A stretch of 64,000 nt of DNA from Alcaligenaceae bacterium (GCA_013416445.1 JACCER010000011.1:62001-126000); one strand, 5' to 3'. Numbered from the stretch's first letter, positions 1-9,688 are shown. Numbers and translations: made by a program. Notes: a model not told the origin generated them from the sequence alone.

Positions 1-184
1 CCAGGGATTCATGCTGGGCATCAAGACGGATGTGGCGCTGATTACGCCCCTGGACCTCTTGCAGAAACAGGAGATCGGGGCGCAGGTTATAAAGCCCAAG
101 CCGCAAGTCTGCCAACGATTCGCGGCTGCCCGTTGCAGAGCGGCCCTTATGAATGTTGTAACTTACAACCCGGATTATCGACAC
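1..184 (-). CDS. EEP-family endonuclease/exonuclease/phosphatase (5' fragment)
   Basis: This is the N-terminal 61 residues of a minus-strand gene that runs off the left edge. Reading from a GTG at 184 gives MSIIRVVSYNIHKG, then a stretch ending LLFLQEVQG. Those are the two metal-site motifs that open endonuclease/exonuclease/phosphatase domains: the Asn of YNIHKG and the Glu of LQEVQ. A GAAAGGGGG ribosome-binding site lies just upstream, between the aspS stop (200-202) and the GTG, so it is probably co-transcribed with aspS. YbhP-like proteins of this family often stand beside a cardiolipin synthase. That neighbour, if present, would be outside the window. The family call is firm; the substrate (phosphodiester, nucleic acid or lipid headgroup) cannot be told from this fragment. 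Confidence 0.75.
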   Translation of the reverse strand, partial: MSIIRVVSYNIHKGRSATGSRESLADLRLGLYNLRPDLLFLQEVQGRNQRHIRLDAQHESL

Positions 185-199
185 TGCACCCCCTTTCTG

Positions 200-1999
200 T
201 TATTGCGCGGGTTTGACCTCGGTGTTGCGTAAACGAATATGCAATTCGCGCAGTTGCTTTTCGTCGACTGGCGACGGCGCATGCGTGAGCAGGCACTGAG
301 CGCGCTGGGTCTTGGGGAAGGCGATGACGTCGCGTATGGATTCGGCACCTGCCATCATGGTAACCAGGCGATCCAGGCCAAATGCCACGCCGCCATGCGG
401 AGGTGCACCATATTGCAGGGCATCGAGCAAGAAGCCGAATTTTTCGCTGGCTTCTTCTGCGCCTATATTCAGGGCGCGGAACACCTTGCTTTGCACATCG
501 GCACGATGGATACGCACCGAACCGCCGCCAATTTCCCAACCGTTCAATACCATATCATACGCTTTCGCGATGGCCTTGCTGGGATCAGTTTCCAGGAAGT
601 TTTCGTGGCCGTCTTTGGGGCTGGTAAACGGATGGTGAGCGGCAAAGTAGCGGCCTTCTTCTTCGTCGTATTCGAACATGGGGAAGTCGACCACCCACAA
701 CGGCTTCCAGCCCGCTGCGAACAGGCCATTTTGCTTGCCGAATTCGCTGTGGCCGATTTTGACGCGCAACGCGCCAATGGCGTCGTTGACCACCTTGGCC
801 TTGTCGGCGCCAAAGAAAATGAGGTCGCCGCTTTGCGCGCCGGTGCGCTCGATAAGCTGCGCCAGGACGTCGACATGGATGTTCTTGACGATGGGCGACT
901 GCAGCCCTTCGGGGATGGCGGCGGCATCATTGACCTTGATATACGCCAGGCCCTTGGCGCCATAAATGGCAACGAACTTGGTGTAGGCATCGATTTCGCT
1001 GCGCGGCATGCCGGCGCCACCGGGAACACGCAAAGCCACGACACGGCTGGCCGGATCGTTGGCAGGAGCGGAAAACACCTTGAAGTCGACATCGCGCATC
1101 AGGTCGCCGACGTCAACAAATTCGAGATTGACGCGCAAGTCGGGTTTGTCGGAGCCAAAACGCAGCATGGCGTCGGCCCAGGTCATGGTTGGGAAAACAG
1201 TAGGCAGTTCGACCTTTTGCACACTGAAGAACACGTGGCGGATCATGCCTTCGAAGATTTCGCGGATTTGTTCTTCGTTCAGGAAAGAGGTTTCGCAGTC
1301 TATCTGGGTAAATTCAGGTTGGCGGTCAGCGCGCAGGTCTTCGTCGCGAAAGCACTTGGTGATTTGGTAATAACGGTCAAAGCCCGACACCATGAGCATT
1401 TGCTTGAACAACTGAGGCGACTGGGGCAAGGCGAAGAACTCGCCGGCATTGACCCGCGAAGGCACAAGGTAGTCGCGCGCGCCTTCAGGCGTGCTCTTGG
1501 TAAGCATGGGGGTTTCGATATCGATGAAACCCAGGTTATCAAGGAATTTGCGCACTTCAATGGAAACACGATAGCGCAGCATCAGGTTGTGCTGCATTTG
1601 CGGGCGGCGTAAATCGAGCACGCGATGAGTCAGGCGCGTGGTTTCCGACAGATTGTCGTCGTCGAGCTGAAACGGAGGGGTTACCGATGCGTTCAGAATT
1701 TCGATTTCGCGGCACAGGATTTCGATTTCGCCGGACGCCAATTCAGTATTGCTGGTGCCTTCGGGGCGCAAGCGCACCAGGCCGGTAATACGTACGCAGA
1801 ACTCGTTGCGGATACGTTCGGCGGTGCCGAAAGCCTCGACGTTGTCGGGGTCGACCACAATTTGCGCCAGGCCGGCACGGTCGCGCAAATCGATGAAAAT
1901 GACACCTCCGTGATCGCGGCGGCGATGAACCCAGCCGAACAAGGTCACAGTCTGGTTCAAGTGGTCTTTGTTGACCTCGCCGGTATAGCAGGTACGCAT
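200..1999 (-). CDS. aspS: aspartyl-tRNA synthetase, probably non-discriminating (Asp/Asn)
   Basis: Class II aminoacyl-tRNA synthetase of 599 residues that charges tRNA with aspartate in the cytoplasm. It has the N-terminal OB anticodon-binding fold, motif 2 ([18 protein letters not shown]), the bacterial GAD insertion in the middle, and motif 3 (GLDRLVTM) near the C-terminus. Length and order match bacterial-type AspRS. The ATG at 1999 is preferred over the in-frame TTG at 2002 because GGAG lies about 9 bases upstream of it. Counted from the TTG, positions 31 and 82 are His and Gly. As I recall, these two residues mark the Pseudomonas aeruginosa enzyme that also charges tRNA-Asn, so this one may supply Asp-tRNA-Asn for GatCAB. 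It is the middle gene of a minus-strand run with DUF502 upstream and the EEP gene downstream. Confidence 0.97.
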   Translation of the reverse strand: MRTCYTGEVNKDHLNQTVTLFGWVHRRRDHGGVIFIDLRDRAGLAQIVVDPDNVEAFGTAERIRNEFCVRITGLVRLRPEGTSNTELASGEIEILCREIEILNASVTPPFQLDDDNLSETTRLTHRVLDLRRPQMQHNLMLRYRVSIEVRKFLDNLGFIDIETPMLTKSTPEGARDYLVPSRVNAGEFFALPQSPQLFKQMLMVSGFDRYYQITKCFRDEDLRADRQPEFTQIDCETSFLNEEQIREIFEGMIRHVFFSVQKVELPTVFPTMTWADAMLRFGSDKPDLRVNLEFVDVGDLMRDVDFKVFSAPANDPASRVVALRVPGGAGMPRSEIDAYTKFVAIYGAKGLAYIKVNDAAAIPEGLQSPIVKNIHVDVLAQLIERTGAQSGDLIFFGADKAKVVNDAIGALRVKIGHSEFGKQNGLFAAGWKPLWVVDFPMFEYDEEEGRYFAAHHPFTSPKDGHENFLETDPSKAIAKAYDMVLNGWEIGGGSVRIHRADVQSKVFRALNIGAEEASEKFGFLLDALQYGAPPHGGVAFGLDRLVTMMAGAESIRDVIAFPKTQRAQCLLTHAPSPVDEKQLRELHIRLRNTEVKPAQ

Positions 2000-2035
2000 C
2001 AAGGATTACTCCGTATAGAAAATTCTTAAACTGGG

Positions 2036-2725
2036 TCAGGGCTGATCTTGGCCGGGCTTGCGCGCGTCATCGATGACATCGACGCCGTGGGCGGCATGAG
2101 GAGCCGCCGCTGCACGCCCTGCTTCGGGAAGCTTGACAGAAACAGGCGCTACAACGCCCATGGAAACAATATATTTAAGTGCCGCATCAACGCTCATGTC
2201 GAGGATTTGAACATCTTGGCGCGGCATCATGAGGAAAAAGCCGGAAGTCGGGTTGGGCGTGGTCGGCACATAGACGCTGACGAAGTCCCCACCCAGCTTG
2301 TCGGCGACTTCACCACTGGGAGCGCCGGTAAGAAATGCAATGGTCCAGGCCCCTTGCCGTGGATACTGCACCAGTACGGCTTCCCGAAAAGCCTGGCCGC
2401 TGGATGACAAGACGGTATCGCTGACCTGCTTGACGGAGTGATAGATGGAACGCACCAGCGGAATGCGCCCCAGGAGCAGTTCCCAGCGCTCGACCAGCGC
2501 CCTGCCGATGAAGTTGGCTCCTAGCAGGCCGCTTAACATGACCACCACCAGCACTAGCAGCAATTGAAAGCCGGGAATGCGGTAACCAAACAAAGACTGC
2601 GGCGACAGGAACGCCGGCACGAAGCTTTCGAGTGTGCCGATCAGCAATGAGATTACCCAGACCGTAATGACCAGGGGTATCCAGATCAGCAATCCGGTGA
2701 TGAAGTATCGTTTAAAAAAACGCAT
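2036..2725 (-). CDS. DUF502 family membrane protein
   Basis: Inner-membrane protein of 229 residues and unknown biochemical role. Two strong hydrophobic helices stand near the N-terminus (about residues 9-30 and 52-75), followed by a soluble domain and a Pro/Ala-rich tail. The patterns RYFITGLLIWIPLVITVWV and FFLMMPRQDVQILDMS are typical of DUF502 proteins. The gene ends 36 bases before the aspS start and lies in the conserved betaproteobacterial order FmdB-DUF502-aspS, so the three are probably co-transcribed. Nothing in the sequence indicates a catalytic site. Confidence 0.9.
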   Translation of the reverse strand: MRFFKRYFITGLLIWIPLVITVWVISLLIGTLESFVPAFLSPQSLFGYRIPGFQLLLVLVVVMLSGLLGANFIGRALVERWELLLGRIPLVRSIYHSVKQVSDTVLSSSGQAFREAVLVQYPRQGAWTIAFLTGAPSGEVADKLGGDFVSVYVPTTPNPTSGFFLMMPRQDVQILDMSVDAALKYIVSMGVVAPVSVKLPEAGRAAAAPHAAHGVDVIDDARKPGQDQP

Positions 2726-2745
2726 GCAGTCGTTGTGCTACGGAT

Positions 2746-3012
2746 TCAGGAAGGGGTGATCGCTGGCGTGGTTGGCGTACTGGCGGCGGCTGGGCTGGCG
2801 GACGATGTGTCGCCCTGCGGGCCTTTGCCATTATTGCGAAAATCGGTTACGTACCAGCCTGTTCCCTTCAGTTGGAAGCCCGCTGAAGTTACCTGCTTAG
2901 TATAAGTACTTTGGCCGCATTCCGGACAAACGGTTAGCTGCGGGTCAGACATTTTTTGCAAGACATCCTGCGTATGTTCGCAGTTGCTACATTTATAAAC
3001 ATAAATAGGCAC
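2746..3012 (-). CDS. FmdB-family zinc ribbon protein
   Basis: Small protein of 88 residues starting at the GTG at 3012 (MPIYVYKCSNC). Longer upstream starts add 39 residues unlike the family. Two Cys pairs, CSNC near residue 8 and CPEC near residue 28, form the zinc ribbon of the FmdB/CxxC_CXXC_SSSS family. The C-terminal third is a low-complexity Ser/Pro/Ala/Thr tail. It lies 20 bases upstream of the DUF502 gene on the same strand. FmdB proteins were first named as regulators of formamidase/amidase genes, but most members have no proven function. The ribosome-binding site is weak (TTGGGA about 9 bases upstream). Confidence 0.88.
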   Translation of the reverse strand: MPIYVYKCSNCEHTQDVLQKMSDPQLTVCPECGQSTYTKQVTSAGFQLKGTGWYVTDFRNNGKGPQGDTSSASPAAASTPTTPAITPS

Positions 3013-3147
3013 GACAAAATCCCAAGAAAGTTTTGTCCAAAAAAAACCTGCTTGTAGCCGCGCCGCTGTGCAAGAACGGGGATATGCGGCAAAGCACCAA
3101 AACCAGCTAATTTTAGCCGGTTTTGCCAACCGATACCCGCTACTTGC

Positions 3148-4422
3148 TTAAAACGTTTTAGGCAGCATGAACATGCCAGCGGCAACCAGGGTGGGTAGCG
3201 CGGCGGCGGCCAGCAACTTGAGCGGCGAAATGGCGCCATCGGGGAAAGTTCCCTTCAGGATGGAGAAGCCCGCCGGATTGGGGGCATTGGCGATTACGGT
3301 TAGCCCGCCGCCGGTTACCGCGCCCGCCACCAGCATATAGCGCCAGGCCTCGCTGGTGCCCTCTACCAGCGACCCCAGATAGGTCAGCGCTGCATTATCG
3401 GTCACCGCAGTCAATGCCGTGGCGCCCCAATACAAGACCACGGGTGAGAGACCCGCCAGCAGTTCCTGCAGCCACCATTTCTGCAAGCCCCCCAGCACCA
3501 CCAGCCCGGCCAGGAAGAAGCCTACCATCAGGCCTTCGCGAATCAGCAAAGGATTTTGATGGCGCTTGTAGGCCTGTGCGTAACCAATGAACAGCATCAA
3601 AAAGCCCATGAAAATGATGGGATGATGAGCCGACAGCACTACGCCCAGCAAGAATACGGAATGGATAGCGATGACAATCAGGGGAACCGGCGGACGCGGT
3701 GAGGCGTCGGTCGCCTGACCACCTATGCTGCCATCCAGCAGATGAGTACGGCAAATGAAGGTCAGCACGGCAGCATTGATAATGACCGCTGCGGCGGCAC
3801 GCCAGCCAAAATGCGTGACCATGTAGGTGCTATCCCAGCCAAAGGTCTGGGCCACCATCAGGACTGGCGGCGCGGCATACGCAGTCAGTACGCCGCCTAT
3901 GGATATATTGACGAACAACACGCCTATGGTCATGTACTTGAAACCTGCCTGCCCTGGCGCGCGAAAATATGCGTCGCGCAGCAGCAGCGCAGCCAGCGTC
4001 ATGGCTGCAGGTTCAGTAATGAGCGAGCCCGCCAGCGGCACAAAAGACATAGTCACAAAGAACATGGCCAGCTCATTGCGTATGGGCAAGGCCCTGGCCA
4101 GGACGCGAACTATGGCGTTGACCAGTTCGAGTATGGGGCGGCTGGCTGCCACCACCATGATGACAAACACAAAGACAGGTTCAGTGAAATTGCGGGTGTC
4201 GATATAGCTGACCGTATCGCCAACGCCAGACAGTAGCGCCATGGCGGCCAGCAGCACACAGGCCCACACGCCGAAAACCGCTTCGACTTCCGAGAGCAGA
4301 TGCCACAACCCGGCGTGGGTACCGCCGCGATTGGCCAGGCGCGCAAAAACCGGCACCGAAAAAGTGTGAATGATAGCTATTGCAAAGAGTGCTGTAGCCA
4401 GGTATTCCAAAAAACTAGGCAT
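3148..4422 (-). CDS. putative Na+/H+ antiporter (Na_H_antiport_3-like)
   Basis: Very hydrophobic protein of 424 residues with about 11-12 predicted membrane helices. It resembles the putative Na+/H+ antiporter family once called DUF1504, related to the ion-transporter superfamily that includes NhaD and ArsB. Conserved-looking polar stretches inside the membrane are SLITEPAAMT (around residue 137) and TDNAALTYLG (around residue 345). Both are typical of ion-translocating half-helices in this superfamily. It starts at ATG 4422 and stands alone between the FmdB gene and the divergent GMC oxidoreductase. The substrate ion is inferred from the family only. Confidence 0.8.
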   Translation of the reverse strand: MPSFLEYLATALFAIAIIHTFSVPVFARLANRGGTHAGLWHLLSEVEAVFGVWACVLLAAMALLSGVGDTVSYIDTRNFTEPVFVFVIMVVAASRPILELVNAIVRVLARALPIRNELAMFFVTMSFVPLAGSLITEPAAMTLAALLLRDAYFRAPGQAGFKYMTIGVLFVNISIGGVLTAYAAPPVLMVAQTFGWDSTYMVTHFGWRAAAAVIINAAVLTFICRTHLLDGSIGGQATDASPRPPVPLIVIAIHSVFLLGVVLSAHHPIIFMGFLMLFIGYAQAYKRHQNPLLIREGLMVGFFLAGLVVLGGLQKWWLQELLAGLSPVVLYWGATALTAVTDNAALTYLGSLVEGTSEAWRYMLVAGAVTGGGLTVIANAPNPAGFSILKGTFPDGAISPLKLLAAAALPTLVAAGMFMLPKTF

Positions 4423-4561
4423 GCGTCAACCTTTAAAATTCTCAAGTCACAAGGGCGAATTGTCGCACGATCTTACAAAACAGGTAAAAACAGTAGTTTT
4501 TTGAGGTGTTGCTTGTCGGATTGCAAGGCTCCGAATGGCACTTACCTAAGCTTTTCATAGC

Positions 4562-4593
4562 TCGGATTCGCACCGCCAGGCACGTAATCCGAC
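4562..4593. repeat. REP-like palindrome copy
   Basis: Imperfect copy of the window-wide palindrome: TCGGATTCGC at the left and GTAATCCGAC at the right, with a short GC-rich centre. It lies in the divergent gap between the antiporter and the GMC oxidoreductase. A second half-copy (GTCGGATTGC) is at 4515-4524. Confidence 0.6.
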
Positions 4594-4670
4594 AACCAGC
4601 GCGCATACCCTTCTCCAAGCCGCTAAAATACCAACACACTAAAAAAAGCGACAGCACCCGGAGACCACTC

Positions 4671-6287
4671 ATGGCAGACAACGGCGCATCATCCAAGGCT
4701 GATCTGGAATTCGACTACATCATCGTAGGAGCTGGGTCGGCAGGTTGCTTGCTGGCGAACCGCTTGTCTGCCAACCCAGCTCACAAAGTGTTGCTGCTGG
4801 AGGCGGGCGGGCGCGATAACTGGCGCTGGATACACATACCGGTAGGCTATCTATACTGCATAGGCAATCCACGCACCGACTGGTGCTATCACACCGAGCC
4901 TGACCCTGGCATTAACAACCGTAGTCTGGGCTATCCTCGCGGACGCGTGCTGGGTGGCTCGTCATCCATCAACGGAATGATCTACATGCGCGGCCAGGCG
5001 GCCGACTACGATGGCTGGGCGTCACTGGGTAATACGGGCTGGAGCTGGAACGATGTACTGCCGGTATTCAAGCGGGTCGAAAACCACCACGCCGGCGCGA
5101 GCCAGTTTCATGGCGCCTCGGGCGCCTGGCGGGTAGAACGCCAGCGCCTGTCGTGGAAAATACTGGACGCCTTTCGCGACGCTGCCCAACAGGCAGGCAT
5201 CCCCGCCATCAACGACTTCAATCAAGGCGACAACGAAGGCTGTGCTTATTTTGAAGTCAACCAAAAACGCGGCGTACGCTGGACTGCAGCCAAGGCTTTT
5301 TTGCATCCCGTAGCGCATCGCCCTAACCTCACCGTGCTTACCGGCGCCCAGGTCGAGCGCATTATATTTATTGACCGCAAAGCCGATGGCGTACGCTTTA
5401 CGCATAACGGCGGCAAAAAACTCGCCCGAGCCAGGGCTGAAGTAATTTTATCGGCGGGCTCTATTGGTTCAGCCCAATTGCTACAGGTATCGGGCGTAGG
5501 CCCCGGCCCTCTGTTGCAATCGTTGGGCATCCCGGTGGTGCATAACTTACCAGGGGTGGGGCAAAACTTGCAAGATCACCTGCAACTACGCCTGATATAC
5601 AAAGTGCAAGGGGCCAAGACCCTGAACACCATGGTTGGTTCGCTATGGGGCAAGGCCTTGATGGGCATGCAATACGCTTTGCAAAAACGCGGGCCGCTGG
5701 CAATGGCGCCGTCACAACTAGGGGCCTTTGCACGTTCAGGGCCTGATCAGCAAAGGGCCAACCTCGAGTATCACGTGCAACCGCTCTCACTGGAAAAGTT
5801 CGGCGACGACTTGCACGACTTCCCGGCCATTACCGCATCGGTGTGCAACCTGCGCCCCACCAGTCGTGGCCATGTGAATATTATGTCACCCGACGCCAGC
5901 GCGCCTCCGGCCATTTTATGCAACTACCTGCAAACCCCCGAAGACCGCCAAGTGGCCGCAGCCAGTATCCGGCTAACCCGCAGCATTATGGCGCAACCCG
6001 CATTGGCCCAGTACAAACCGCAAGAATACAAACCGGGGGCGCAAGTCGGCACGCAAACCGAGCTTGAGAAGGCTGCAGGCGACATAGGCACCACCATTTT
6101 CCACCCGGTAGGCACCTGCAAAATGGGGGTAGACCCCATGGCCGTGGTTGATCCTCAGTTGCGTGTGTATGGGGTACAAGGCCTACGAGTCATCGATGCA
6201 TCCATCATGCCCACTATTACGTCGGGCAACACCAATTCGCCATCCATCATGATCGCTGAGCAAGGCGCGGGGTTTATATTGGGCTAG
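4671..6287 (+). CDS. GMC-family FAD oxidoreductase (choline/alcohol dehydrogenase-like)
   Basis: Flavoprotein of 538 residues that oxidises an alcohol with FAD. The dinucleotide-binding motif IIVGAGSAGCLLANRL is at about residues 15-30, with the acidic LLLEAGG about 25 residues later. GMC signature 1 (GRVLGGSSSINGMIY) is near residue 90. The C-terminus has the catalytic His region FHPVGTCKMG and SGNTNSP, where the His/Asn pair sits. The ATG at 4671 is chosen over an in-frame start at 4506 because CGGAGA lies just upstream and the extra 55 residues look non-coding. No betaine-aldehyde dehydrogenase or PQQ gene is adjacent, so the alcohol substrate is unknown. Confidence 0.93.
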   Translation: MADNGASSKADLEFDYIIVGAGSAGCLLANRLSANPAHKVLLLEAGGRDNWRWIHIPVGYLYCIGNPRTDWCYHTEPDPGINNRSLGYPRGRVLGGSSSINGMIYMRGQAADYDGWASLGNTGWSWNDVLPVFKRVENHHAGASQFHGASGAWRVERQRLSWKILDAFRDAAQQAGIPAINDFNQGDNEGCAYFEVNQKRGVRWTAAKAFLHPVAHRPNLTVLTGAQVERIIFIDRKADGVRFTHNGGKKLARARAEVILSAGSIGSAQLLQVSGVGPGPLLQSLGIPVVHNLPGVGQNLQDHLQLRLIYKVQGAKTLNTMVGSLWGKALMGMQYALQKRGPLAMAPSQLGAFARSGPDQQRANLEYHVQPLSLEKFGDDLHDFPAITASVCNLRPTSRGHVNIMSPDASAPPAILCNYLQTPEDRQVAAASIRLTRSIMAQPALAQYKPQEYKPGAQVGTQTELEKAAGDIGTTIFHPVGTCKMGVDPMAVVDPQLRVYGVQGLRVIDASIMPTITSGNTNSPSIMIAEQGAGFILG

Positions 6288-6295
6288 GGGTTTGC

Positions 6296-6332
6296 GTCGG
6301 TTTACGCGCCTGGCGGCGCTAATCCGGCCTAC
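6296..6332. repeat. REP-like palindrome between convergent genes
   Basis: GTCGGTTTACGCGCC / GGCGCTAATCCGGCCTAC forms a stem just after the GMC oxidoreductase stop. It overlaps the ubiA stop codon (6329-6331). Its place between two convergent genes suggests it may act as a transcription end or mRNA-stabilising hairpin for both. Confidence 0.65.
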
Positions 6333-7312
6333 AACAACGTTCCGGCGAGGGCCGCCAGCAACAACAGTACGCCCACAGCCATATTCGAACGGAAAAGCAT
6401 GAAATTGCGTTCGGGACGCGCCAGGTTGAAAACCCGCATCTGCCAGATGAAATGCACGGCAATGGCGGCAATAACCAGAAAATATGACCAAGCCATGTGC
6501 ATGGCTAGCCCCGCCCATGCCCACAACACTATCGTGGCGACATAAAAACCGCTGATCCAGGTTTTGCCCTTGTCGCCGAAGCGCAACGCCGTCGAATGCA
6601 GGCCCAGTTGTGTATCGTCGCGCACATCGACATAGGCATAAATGGAGTCATAACCTACCTGCCATAGCACTGCGCCGAGCCACATGGCTACCGCCGCCAG
6701 CGGGACTGTGTTTTGCGTGTCGGACCAGGCCATCAACATGCCCCAGTTGAACCCTATTCCCAATACCACCTGGGGCCAATAGGTAAATCGTTTACACAAA
6801 GGATAAACAATAACAATAGGCAGCAGGATCACGGCCAACCAGCGACTGTATTCATTCAAGGCCAGCAGCAGCATGGCGCAAACGATAAGCTGCGCCAGCA
6901 CGAACCACAGGGCTTGCTTCAAGGTAATTTGCCCACTGGTCAGGGGGCGAAAACGGGTGCGCTCAACTTTTTTATCGATATCGCGATCGGCAATGTCGTT
7001 AAAGCAGCAGCCTATACCTCGCATGAGCAAGGCGCCCAGCGAAAAAATGAATAGCCGAAACAAGGTAGGCCAACCATCGGCGGCCTGCACCAGTGCAGCC
7101 AGGCAGGGCAGCAAGGTCAGCCAGGTGCCAACAGGCCGGTCTAGTCGGCACAGACGCGCATACGGCCCCCACGAACGTGGCAACCAACGCTCGACCCAGT
7201 CGTCGGGGCGCATATCGGAGAGGTCTGGCGTGCCGGGCGCATAGCTGGGCGTCTTGTTGACGGAGCAGGCCACCTCGGCCTGGGCTTTATCGACGGAATC
7301 AGTAGGCGTCAT
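6329..7312 (-). CDS. ubiA: 4-hydroxybenzoate polyprenyltransferase
   Basis: Integral membrane prenyltransferase of about 327 residues. It attaches the polyprenyl chain to 4-hydroxybenzoate in ubiquinone synthesis. The two Mg-diphosphate motifs are clear: NDIADRDID in the first half and DVRDDTQLG in the second. About eight membrane helices follow the YARLCRLDRPVGTW entry. The N-terminus is longer than in E. coli UbiA by some 40 residues. ATG 7312 is my choice, but no good ribosome-binding site marks it, and an internal ATG at MRPDDW or a GTG at 7384 remain possible. It is convergent with the GMC oxidoreductase. Confidence 0.92.
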   Translation of the reverse strand: MTPTDSVDKAQAEVACSVNKTPSYAPGTPDLSDMRPDDWVERWLPRSWGPYARLCRLDRPVGTWLTLLPCLAALVQAADGWPTLFRLFIFSLGALLMRGIGCCFNDIADRDIDKKVERTRFRPLTSGQITLKQALWFVLAQLIVCAMLLLALNEYSRWLAVILLPIVIVYPLCKRFTYWPQVVLGIGFNWGMLMAWSDTQNTVPLAAVAMWLGAVLWQVGYDSIYAYVDVRDDTQLGLHSTALRFGDKGKTWISGFYVATIVLWAWAGLAMHMAWSYFLVIAAIAVHFIWQMRVFNLARPERNFMLFRSNMAVGVLLLLAALAGTLL

Positions 7313-7483
7313 CGCACGGAGGAAGGTGTTGGTTGAAGGTAAGCACCCGCGGTAAGCGGCGTGCCGGCGCATCCCGATACGCACGGATTTTACATTGTGT
7401 GGACGGGTTGGTTGAATTGTGCGCCTGCGGGGTTCCTCGGTTGCTGTCAGTTCACGCAGGCCTGCATGGTTGTTGCGTTGTTT

Positions 7484-7560
7484 GTCGGATTGGACGCGCT
7501 GTAATCTGACGTTAATGTAGTGTTGTGTAGGTCGGATTAGCGCAAAGCGCGTAATCCGAC
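7484..7560. repeat. tandem REP-like palindromes
   Basis: Two copies stand in series. One is degenerate at 7484-7510 (GTCGGATTGG...TAATCTGAC). One is clean at 7531-7560, where GTCGGATTAGCGC pairs with GCGCGTAATCCGAC around an AAA loop. They lie between the 3' end of the aminotransferase gene (stop at 7570, minus strand) and the ubiA 5' region. Confidence 0.7.
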
Positions 7561-7569
7561 GCTAGCGCT

Positions 7570-8769
7570 TCAACTTTCTTTGATCAGCTTGCCCAATATG
7601 GCGATGCCTTCACGGATTTTTGCCTCGGATACGGTGACGAAGCTAAGGCGCAGGGTGTTGTGCTGCTGTTCAGCGCCGGCATAGAATGGCGCGCCAGGCA
7701 CGAATGCAACATTTTTTTCGATGGCGCGCGCCAATAGTTCGGTACCGTCGATATGGGCTGGCAACGTTACCCAAATGAACATCCCGCCTTCGGGTCGCGT
7801 CCAGGTGGCGGTACTGGGAAAATGCTCGTCCATGGCTTCCAGCATGTAACCACACTGTTCTTTGTACAAATCGCGCACCATGGGCAAATGCTTGGTCAAA
7901 AAGCCATTTTTGATGGTTTCATAGACCGCCATCTGGGTCAGGGTGGCCGTGTGCAGGTCAGTGGCCTGCTTGATTTGCACCAGTTTGGAAATAATGGGTT
8001 TGGGCGCCACGATGTAGCCCAAGCGCAGGCCGGGTGCCAGCACCTTGGAGAATGTGCCCAGGCGTATGACGGTTGCACCGACGGCGCGGCCCAGGCCCAG
8101 CAGGCCTGGCTGCGGCTCGCCCGCGTAGCGCAGATCGCCATAGGGGTCGTCTTCGATGATGGGCAGTTGTGCAGCGGCACAGCGCTCAACCAAGGCTTTG
8201 CGGCGTGCCAGATCCAGCGTAAGGCCGGTAGGGTTCTGGAAATTGGGCAAAGCATAAATGAACCGTGCGTCAGCAACGCGCTCGCCGGTAAGGGCGTCGG
8301 GTATCAGGCCGCCGCTGTCGGTGGGCACCGAGACATACTCGGGCTCGAACAGAGAAAACGACTGCAAGGCCCCCAGATAACTGGGCGCTTCGACCAGCAC
8401 CTTGCTGCCTGGGTCGATGAACAGCTTGCCCAGCATGTCGAGCGCCTGCTGCGAACCCGATACGATAAGGACTTCGTCGGGTGAAATATCGTGCGCCCCC
8501 ACCCGCTTCAGGTCTTCGGCCACCCAGGCGCGCAGTGGCGCATAGCCTTCGGTGGGGCCGTATTGCAACGCGGATTCACCGTTGGTTTCGAGGACATGGT
8601 CGAATGCAGCGCTAATGGTATCTACCGGAAAGCCTTTGGGCGCGGGCAAGCCCCCAGCAAACGAAATAATCTCGGGCCGTTCAGTTACCTTGAGAATTTC
8701 TCGGATTGTTGAACTGGTGAGTTTTTGAGCGCGCTGCGAAAAGGTATAAGGAAGAGTGTACGAGTCCAT
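7570..8769 (-). CDS. PLP-dependent aminotransferase (2-aminoadipate / LysN-like)
   Basis: Fold-type I aminotransferase of 399 residues. It has the ISFAGGLPAP opening, the NPTG-containing YALPNFQNPTGL segment, DDPYGDLRY, and the PLP lysine in LGTFSKVLAPGLRLGY. The C-terminal RLSFVTVSE matches the LysN / MocR-like aminotransferase subgroup. It is a stand-alone enzyme with no N-terminal GntR helix-turn-helix. Members transfer amino groups between 2-aminoadipate, branched-chain or aromatic amino acids and 2-oxoglutarate. Which one applies here is not visible. A short inverted repeat lies 32 bases upstream of the start. Confidence 0.9.
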   Translation of the reverse strand: MDSYTLPYTFSQRAQKLTSSTIREILKVTERPEIISFAGGLPAPKGFPVDTISAAFDHVLETNGESALQYGPTEGYAPLRAWVAEDLKRVGAHDISPDEVLIVSGSQQALDMLGKLFIDPGSKVLVEAPSYLGALQSFSLFEPEYVSVPTDSGGLIPDALTGERVADARFIYALPNFQNPTGLTLDLARRKALVERCAAAQLPIIEDDPYGDLRYAGEPQPGLLGLGRAVGATVIRLGTFSKVLAPGLRLGYIVAPKPIISKLVQIKQATDLHTATLTQMAVYETIKNGFLTKHLPMVRDLYKEQCGYMLEAMDEHFPSTATWTRPEGGMFIWVTLPAHIDGTELLARAIEKNVAFVPGAPFYAGAEQQHNTLRLSFVTVSEAKIREGIAILGKLIKES

Positions 8770-8800
8770 GATCCTGAAAAATTCCGGTAAAGAACAATAT

Positions 8801-8819
8801 GGTAATCCACTAGATTACC
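8801..8819. promoter_or_regulatory. short inverted repeat upstream of aminotransferase
   Basis: GGTAAT and ATTACC are separated by 7 bases, 32 bases upstream of the aminotransferase ATG on the minus strand. The size and spacing fit a dimeric regulator site, but no regulator gene is adjacent, so this is only a candidate operator. Confidence 0.3.
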
Positions 8820-8953
8820 GCAAGTTTGTTGAAGATTCAGCCGATAATATGGCAAAGGCCGATTCAATGGCTTATTTGCGACGTTTGGCGGAAAATTTGA
8901 TGTCGGGTTAGGGCGAATGGCAGTTACTTAAATTCATCTTCCATTTTCAGCGC

Positions 8954-9688
8954 TCAATGATGCAGTATCTTCGACAGGAATAACTGGGCGCGTTCGGTGC
9001 GGGCCTGCAAATTGCCGAAAAACTCTTCGCTTGCGCAGTCTTCGACGATCTTGCCCACATCCATGAAAATGACACGATCGGCCACTTTGCGTGCGAAGCC
9101 CATTTCGTGGGTAACCACCATCATGGTCATGCCTTCCTTGGCCAGGTCGACCATGACGTCCAGCACCTCGTTGACCATTTCAGGGTCCAGGGCCGAAGTG
9201 GGTTCGTCAAACAACATGGCGATGGGATCCATGGCCAGGGCGCGCGCAATGGCCACGCGCTGCTGCTGCCCCCCTGATAGTTGTCCGGGATACTTGCCTT
9301 TGTGCGCCAGCAGCCCAACGCGATTCAGCAAAGCCACTGCCCTGGCCTCGGCCTCTTCGTTGCTGCGCTTCAGCACCTTGACCTGCGCCAGCACCAGGTT
9401 TTGCGTCACGGACAGATGCGGGAAAAGCTCGAAGCTTTGAAACACCATGCCGATACGTGCACGCAGCTTGGGAAGGTCGGTATCGCGCGCGCCCACGGAC
9501 ACCTCATCGATCAGGATCTCGCCTTGCTGGAAAGGTTCCAGACCGTTGACGGTTTTGATCAGGGTTGATTTACCCGAACCCGAGGGACCACACACCACCA
9601 CGACTTCGCCATTGGCGACCTGTGTGCTGCAATCATCCAGCACTTGCGTTGCGCCATACCATTTACTGACATGTTTGATTGCTATCAT
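8954..9688 (-). CDS. polar amino-acid ABC transporter ATP-binding protein (orphan)
   Basis: ATPase of 244 residues of the GlnQ/HisP type that powers a polar amino-acid importer. Walker A is GPSGSGKST (near residue 36), the signature is [15 protein letters not shown] (near 137), and Walker B is [12 protein letters not shown] (near 158) with the following switch His in VVTHEMGF. No permease or binding protein lies beside it, so it is an orphan ATPase. It may serve the importer at 13652-16672, which has its own ATPase, or permeases elsewhere. The next gene upstream is a 44-residue membrane protein. Confidence 0.92.
   Translation of the reverse strand: MIAIKHVSKWYGATQVLDDCSTQVANGEVVVVCGPSGSGKSTLIKTVNGLEPFQQGEILIDEVSVGARDTDLPKLRARIGMVFQSFELFPHLSVTQNLVLAQVKVLKRSNEEAEARAVALLNRVGLLAHKGKYPGQLSGGQQQRVAIARALAMDPIAMLFDEPTSALDPEMVNEVLDVMVDLAKEGMTMMVVTHEMGFARKVADRVIFMDVGKIVEDCASEEFFGNLQARTERAQLFLSKILHH

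Noticed and set aside
239-1612. 457-residue plus-strand open frame antisense to aspS
   Set aside because: It lies wholly opposite the clear AspRS gene and has no recognisable motif; GC-rich codon use makes such long antisense frames common.
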